64,000 nucleotides of DNA, from the NCBI GenBank assembly GCA_038206725.1, contig JBBRAO010000002.1, positions 75,730-139,729 of the forward strand. Direction: 5' to 3'. This DNA comes from JBAXXL01 sp038206725. Its GTDB lineage: Bacteria > Bacteroidota > Ignavibacteria > Kapaibacteriales > UBA2268. The notes below the pieces were generated by a model, which worked only from the letters and a program-made list of their open reading frames with translations, searched no databases and was not told where the DNA came from. The translations under genes and the position numbers were made by a program. Below are positions 59,908 to 64,000 of the stretch, one piece after another (within the stretch, counting starts at the first letter, position 1; each line of letters opens with the position of its first letter).

Positions 59908-60606
59908 CTATTTAGTGAATTGTTCTTCTAATGGTGGTTCAATTTGATTAACTTTTATTATTAAACTGTTACCATTATCTTTAATATAATCTGCCGCTTT
60001 GATATTTAATTTCTTCAAATAAGCTTTATAACTTTCGAGATAAGCTGTAAGAGAAGCTATACGTTTCTGAGTCAGGTCCTTGCTGATAAGAGTTTTACCC
60101 TTTATCTGCTCGGTACCTACAACATATAAATCCCAAACAACTGTACGGTGGAACCGTAATTGTAATTTAAAATCATCAAAGAACGACTTTGCCGATTCTT
60201 TGATTGTTGTGCTATTCGGTTCAAATATATCAACTTCATAAGCCGTTACTCCGGGGGTTAAAGTTATAACCTTAAAATTAGCTTCTTCTTCCCTGTAACG
60301 CTCAAAAGTCGGATAATCGATTTTTACTATTTGTCTAAGAACGTTGTATCTATAAAAAATAAATTCATAACTCGTGCCGCCTTTGATTAATTGCTCGTAG
60401 TTGCCGCTTACCGGGTCGCTGAAAATTTTAAATTTCGTTCCACCCTGAGGTCTGATTTCTATGTCGCAATATACCGGTTGCCCTGTGTATTTGTCTGTTA
60501 CTTTGCCTTGTAAAAAGACTTGATTTTCCTGAAATTCTTGTGATAAAAGATTAATTGGCGCAAAAATCGCAATAATAACTAAAAATAAAAAACTCTTTAT
60601 AAACAT
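59908..60606 (-). CDS. Secreted protein with carboxypeptidase-regulatory-like N-domain
   Basis: 232 residues. Signal peptide MFIKSFLFLVIIAIFAPINLLSQ. The next 80 residues (FLQGKVTDKYTGQPVYCDIEI, GNYEQLIKGGTSYEFIFY) have the beta-sandwich pattern of carboxypeptidase regulatory-like domains. The C-terminal half (about 130-232) is mainly helical, with a pattern (ISKDLTQKRIASLTAYLE) that resembles the OmpA-like peptidoglycan-binding fold. It may be periplasmic and bind the wall; this is inference. Confidence 0.7.
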   Translation of the reverse strand: MFIKSFLFLVIIAIFAPINLLSQEFQENQVFLQGKVTDKYTGQPVYCDIEIRPQGGTKFKIFSDPVSGNYEQLIKGGTSYEFIFYRYNVLRQIVKIDYPTFERYREEEANFKVITLTPGVTAYEVDIFEPNSTTIKESAKSFFDDFKLQLRFHRTVVWDLYVVGTEQIKGKTLISKDLTQKRIASLTAYLESYKAYLKKLNIKAADYIKDNGNSLIIKVNQIEPPLEEQFTK

Positions 60607-60739
60607 ATAATAACTATGATTGAATAATAAAAACGAAAATTACAAAAATTATTCTTAAAATAAAAATATTTTTAAAAATATTTAGCAAAAAATTGAAATC
60701 AATGAACACAAGCCATAATGCTCTTTAATAAAAAATTCG

Positions 60740-60747
60740 TAATTTTG
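60740..60747 (+). promoter_or_regulatory. -7 promoter box TAATTTTG of thrS
   Basis: TAnnTTTG match 33 bases before the thrS ATG. Confidence 0.45.
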
Positions 60748-60780
60748 TATATAATTATGAGTAATTAATCAAGGAATAAA

Positions 60781-62715
60781 ATGAAAATTACATTTCCGGA
60801 TGGAAACATCAGAGAATATGAAAACGGAAAAAATGGATATGATATCGCTTTATCAATATCCGAGGGCTTAGCCCGAAATGCTTTAGGAATATTACTAAAT
60901 GGTTCAATTTATGAATTGCACCAACCTATATATGAAGACGCGAATATCAACATATTGACTTTTAACGACGACGAAGGCAAACAAATGTTCTGGCATTCTT
61001 CGGCCCATTTAATGGCTGAAGCTCTACAATCAATTTACCCGGGTATTAAATTCGGTATAGGACCCTCAATAGAACAAGGGTTCTATTACGATGTTATGCC
61101 GCCTGAAGGAACCAAAATTGTTGCTGATGACCTACCAAAAATCGAATCGAAAATGAAAGAACTTATCAATCTTAAATCAAGATTCGAGAAATATGAGCTG
61201 ACAGGTGACGAAGCTGAAATGTATTATACCGAGAAAGGGAATGAATTCAAATTGGAACTCATACGCGCTTTGAAAATCAAAGGGGAAAATATATCTTTTT
61301 GTAAGCAAGGTGAATTTACAGACCTTTGCCGTGGCGGACATATCCCAAATGTTTCTGTGATTAAATCAATTAAATTGCTTTCCATTGCGGGTGCGTACTG
61401 GAGAGGCGATTCCACAAGACCGATGATGACACGTTTATACGGTATAACATTCCCTAAAAAAGCGATGTTGGACGAATTTATCGAGCAACGCGCAGAGGCT
61501 GAAAAAAGAGACCACCGCAAATTGGGCAAAGAATTAGAACTATTCACAATCTCACCTGTTGTTGGTCAGGGTTTGCCTATGTGGTTACCGCGCGGAACAA
61601 GAATGCGCCGGATTTTAGAAGAGTTTATGCGCCAAGAGCAAATTCGTCGCGGATATTTGGAGGTTATTACACCGCATATCGGCAATTTGAATATGTATAA
61701 AACTTCGGGGCACTATCCATATTACAGCGATTCGCAGTTTCCACCAATGGTAGTCGAGGATGAAGAATATATGATGAAGCCGATGAATTGTCCTCATCAT
61801 CATCAAATATACGCCATAAAACCACGTAGCTATCGTGATTTGCCTTTAAGGATTTTCGAATACGGCACCGTTTACCGCTATGAGCAATCAGGCGAATTAT
61901 CCGGTTTATCACGTGTTAGAGGATTCACTCAAGACGATGCGCACATCTACTGCACACCGGAACAATTAAAATCCGAGATAAAAAATGTTGTTGATATAAT
62001 CCATTTCTTCTTCAAAACATTCGGCTTGGACAAAGAACTTGTAACTCGCTTATCGTTCCGCGACAACGACAACGAAAAATACAGCGGTTCCGCCGAACAA
62101 TGGGAAAAAGCTCAACAAGATATCAAAGAAGCCGCCGATGAAATGGGTCTTAACTACGTTATCGAACTTGGCGAAGCTTCATTTTACGGTCCAAAAATTG
62201 ACTTCGTTGTAAAAGACGCTATCGGTAGAAAATGGCAATTAGGAACCTGCCAAGTTGACTACGTGATGCCGGAAAGGTTCAATTTGGAATATGCCGGTAA
62301 TGACAACGCGGCTCACCGTCCGGTGTGTATTCACCGTGCACCTGTAGGTTCTATCGAAAGGTTTACTGCAATATTAATAGAGCATTTTGCTGGTAATTTC
62401 CCTTTCTGGTTGGCACCTGAACAAATCAGCATTTTGCCAATCGGCGAAGCGCAATACGAATATTGCCGCGCATTGGAAGAAAAACTAAATATCCTCGGAT
62501 ACCGCACAACCTTGGATTTGAGAAGCGAAAGAGTAAACCGCAAAATAGCTGAATCCGAGCAAATGAAAATTCCTTATGCTTTGGTTATCGGCCAAAAAGA
62601 AGCCGATAACGGAATGGTTACTTTAAGAAAACACGGCGAAGGGGATTTGGGAATTAAATCAATTGACGAAATTTTAGAATTATTTGCTAAAATCAACATT
62701 CCGGGAATGCTGTAA
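60781..62715 (+). CDS. thrS: Threonyl-tRNA synthetase
   Basis: Charges tRNA-Thr. TGS domain at residues 1-62 (ITFPDGNIREYENGKNG). The editing domain has WHSSAHLMAEAL (about 70) and the zinc-type CRGGHIPN. The class II core has MNCPHHHQIYAIKPRSYRDLPLRIFEYGTVYRYEQSGELSGLSRVRGFTQDDAHIYC (zinc Cys/His and motif 2) and the motif 3 region HRAPVGSIERF. The anticodon domain follows (QISILPIGEAQYEYCRALE). Length 644 is standard. AGGA is six bases before the ATG. No T-box leader is expected in this phylum, and none was seen. Confidence 0.97.
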   Translation: MKITFPDGNIREYENGKNGYDIALSISEGLARNALGILLNGSIYELHQPIYEDANINILTFNDDEGKQMFWHSSAHLMAEALQSIYPGIKFGIGPSIEQGFYYDVMPPEGTKIVADDLPKIESKMKELINLKSRFEKYELTGDEAEMYYTEKGNEFKLELIRALKIKGENISFCKQGEFTDLCRGGHIPNVSVIKSIKLLSIAGAYWRGDSTRPMMTRLYGITFPKKAMLDEFIEQRAEAEKRDHRKLGKELELFTISPVVGQGLPMWLPRGTRMRRILEEFMRQEQIRRGYLEVITPHIGNLNMYKTSGHYPYYSDSQFPPMVVEDEEYMMKPMNCPHHHQIYAIKPRSYRDLPLRIFEYGTVYRYEQSGELSGLSRVRGFTQDDAHIYCTPEQLKSEIKNVVDIIHFFFKTFGLDKELVTRLSFRDNDNEKYSGSAEQWEKAQQDIKEAADEMGLNYVIELGEASFYGPKIDFVVKDAIGRKWQLGTCQVDYVMPERFNLEYAGNDNAAHRPVCIHRAPVGSIERFTAILIEHFAGNFPFWLAPEQISILPIGEAQYEYCRALEEKLNILGYRTTLDLRSERVNRKIAESEQMKIPYALVIGQKEADNGMVTLRKHGEGDLGIKSIDEILELFAKINIPGML

Positions 62716-62723
62716 CTGAGAGA

Positions 62724-62753
62724 TTCTCGTTACCAAGCTCCTGCTTGGGAACG
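62724..62753. repeat. Dispersed palindrome family B, copy 3
   Basis: Eleven-bp arms (62728-62738/62743-62753) with one mismatch around TCCT, nine bases past the thrS stop. No T run follows, so it is not a standard terminator here, unlike copy 2. Confidence 0.75.
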
Positions 62754-62773
62754 GGGGTGCTTATTAACATAAA

Positions 62774-62802
62774 TTGGACTCCACTTCCGAAGTGGAGTCC
62801 AA
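62774..62802. repeat. Intergenic palindrome (13-bp arms)
   Basis: TTGGACTCCACTT (62774-62786) and AAGTGGAGTCCAA (62790-62802) around CCG. It may act as a bidirectional end for thrS and the convergent DUF4835 gene. Confidence 0.7.
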
Positions 62803-62843
62803 TCTATTATTTTGTAGAGTGTTACGAAGGAATAAATTCAATT

Positions 62844-63755
62844 TTATTCGAATTTGCCTTTTTGAGCATCTTCATATTTTTGGCTATTCGCCGGATCGAG
62901 GTACATCAAATCGTTCCAAATAAGTTTTGAATCCCATTCCTTAAAAATGGTGAGCACTTCTTCCGATTTTGCGTGGAAAAATGCTGTTATCAATGCACTT
63001 TGCGAAAATAGGTTGTTCCTTTTAAAACTAGCCATATCTTTTATTGTCAATTCAAGATTTGTCATTGCCTGCGTTTTATTCTCGTTCATCATATCCAAAC
63101 CATCCATATAATATTCTGTTACCAGTTTTCTAAATGGTTCGAAACGGACTTCCAATAATTCACCAACCAAACGATTTTTTGTGAAATCACCCGGGTTATC
63201 GAATGTGGAATAGCCCGGAGCATTTTGAGCGGCACCCAATTGCTGGATTTTGCTCGCCAATTCGTAAACCTTATTTCCCGCAATCTCCTGATACGTATCC
63301 ATATCAAAGCCTATAATAATAAGCATATAGAAATCGAGCAAACTCGACAATGCTTCAAACCTATTTGGATTATACGAAAATACCGCGCCGCGTGAGTATT
63401 CAAATGACCAATTTTTTTCAATTATTCTTAGTGTTGTCGATGAGCCGCCCTCTTGACCATAAATTAACCTCTGCCCTGTTATAAAAACTTGAGCATCGTA
63501 TCTATAATTATATCCGCCGGTTAAATAAATCTGAATATTCACCGGTACTGGGTCTCCCTCCCACTCTACTTCAGTAAATTTTTGATTATTGAGGTAGTTT
63601 TCCAGATCCTGCTTCATTGTTTGAACATCCAATCGGCGTTCCTGCTCCAACTGATCCATATTAACTATAACATTCGCTTTTATTTCTTGAGCCTGCAAAT
63701 TGGACGCAAATAGAACAATAATTAAAACGGCAAATGTAATGTTTATCTTTTTCAT
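62844..63755 (-). CDS. DUF4835 family secreted protein
   Basis: 303 residues. Signal peptide MKKINITFAVLIIVLFASNLQAQ. The mature part begins EIKANVIVNMDQLEQ and contains the QEGGSSTTLRIIEKNWSFEYSRGAVF and LLDFYMLIIIGFDMDTYQEIAG patterns of DUF4835. Role not established. Helical C-terminal part (SLTTL-like; ALITAFFHAKSEEVLTIFK). Own promoter box upstream. Confidence 0.88.
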   Translation of the reverse strand: MKKINITFAVLIIVLFASNLQAQEIKANVIVNMDQLEQERRLDVQTMKQDLENYLNNQKFTEVEWEGDPVPVNIQIYLTGGYNYRYDAQVFITGQRLIYGQEGGSSTTLRIIEKNWSFEYSRGAVFSYNPNRFEALSSLLDFYMLIIIGFDMDTYQEIAGNKVYELASKIQQLGAAQNAPGYSTFDNPGDFTKNRLVGELLEVRFEPFRKLVTEYYMDGLDMMNENKTQAMTNLELTIKDMASFKRNNLFSQSALITAFFHAKSEEVLTIFKEWDSKLIWNDLMYLDPANSQKYEDAQKGKFE

Positions 63756-63818
63756 TTATCTTCTCGATTCGTTTTCTTAAAATGCTAAAATAATAATAAA
63801 TATCGTACTGAAAAAATA

Positions 63819-63826
63819 CAAAGTTA
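63819..63826 (-). promoter_or_regulatory. -7 promoter box TAACTTTG
   Basis: TAnnTTTG match on the minus strand, 63 bases before the DUF4835 ATG. Confidence 0.45.
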
Positions 63827-63881
63827 AAATAAAACTTTATGACTAATTATACGAGCAAATTCTTTCTTTGTTTACACAAAA

Positions 63882-63912
63882 AAACCGTCTGCTCTTTTGA
63901 AGCAGACGGTTT
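63882..63912 (-). terminator. Strong terminator of the T9SS-type gene at the window edge
   Basis: Twelve-bp perfect stem (63882-63893/63901-63912) with a seven-base loop, followed on the minus strand by eight T. Confidence 0.9.
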
Positions 63913-63933
63913 ATGTATTTATATCAATTCAGA

Positions 63934-64000
63934 TTATTTAACTATTCTGATTGAACGGATGATTGTGCGTTCACCTACGCGGAAGACTAATGTATAACTA
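63934..64000 (-). CDS. C-terminal end of a gene, probably T9SS-sorted (rest outside window)
   Basis: Only the last 22 residues or so are visible (SYTLVFRVGERTIIRSIRIV, then Lys and stop). The pattern, a short strand, a turn and a final basic strand, is what ends T9SS sorting domains; the same kind of ending occurs in the large proteins at 18 and 27 kb. A strong terminator follows 22 bases later. Nothing more can be said about the product. Confidence 0.6.
   Translation of the reverse strand, partial: SYTLVFRVGERTIIRSIRIVK

Noticed and set aside
1..64000. tRNA, rRNA, CRISPR array, transposase, integrase or phage genes
   Set aside because: I looked for CCA-type tRNA arms, evenly spaced repeats and characteristic protein motifs on both strands, and saw none. 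A covariance-model search would settle short RNAs.

Overview
The window looks like chromosome from an AT-rich, Gram-negative member of the Bacteroidota/Chlorobiota/Ignavibacteriota assemblage, perhaps an Ignavibacteria- or Kapabacteria-like lineage; the exact group is inference. Evidence: at least three complete or partial proteins end in type IX secretion (T9SS) sorting domains and a fourth has a similar tail; many genes follow a TAnnTTTG promoter element, the Bacteroidota -7 box; outer-membrane genes occur (Omp85 family, LptF/G-type permease, beta-barrels); and small families typical of the phylum are present (DUF3467, DUF2795, DUF4835). No rRNA, tRNA, CRISPR array, transposase or phage gene was recognised.

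Layout. 1-10 kb is housekeeping: the end of an AddB-like nuclease gene, dnaX, an HU protein, two barrel-like proteins, rsmB, an LptF/G permease and secG. 10-18 kb holds a 5'-nucleotidase, a CtpA protease, two tandem Na+/Ca2+ exchanger-type antiporters, a DUF389 membrane protein and an orphan UmuD-like peptidase. 18-31 kb has two very large secreted propeller/Fn3/T9SS proteins around a PAS sensor, a lipoprotein, recG and dacB. 31.3-35.8 kb is an accessory-looking stretch: a 610-base gap with two candidate RNA elements, then three secreted-protein genes (one Cys-rich, one with a T9SS tail). 35.9-38 kb holds a C69 peptidase and a tiny SpeD-like gene.

38-48 kb is one seven-gene minus-strand operon for acyl-CoA metabolism: two acyl-CoA dehydrogenases, fused isobutyryl-CoA mutase IcmF, enoyl-CoA hydratase, 3-hydroxyacyl-CoA dehydrogenase, a thiolase and a nitronate monooxygenase-like flavoprotein. 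Together they could interconvert butyryl- and isobutyryl-CoA and run beta-oxidation. A 17-bp palindrome lies next to its promoter box. 48-64 kb returns to mixed housekeeping: an MBL hydrolase, OsmC, TPR proteins, a GH57 branching enzyme, a CDP-alcohol phosphatidyltransferase, RsfS, an Omp85 protein, a methyltransferase, thrS, a DUF4835 protein and the end of another T9SS gene.

The observations most worth checking are: a probable -1 recoding site in dnaX (12 A, with a GGAG before it and a small hairpin after it) whose shifted frame stays open for 97 codons up to the stop of the convergent gene; the two RNA candidates at 31.5-31.8 kb; two genes that appear to lack ATG/GTG/TTG starts (speD-like and Omp85); two families of dispersed intergenic palindromes; and the palindrome at the acyl-CoA operon promoter.
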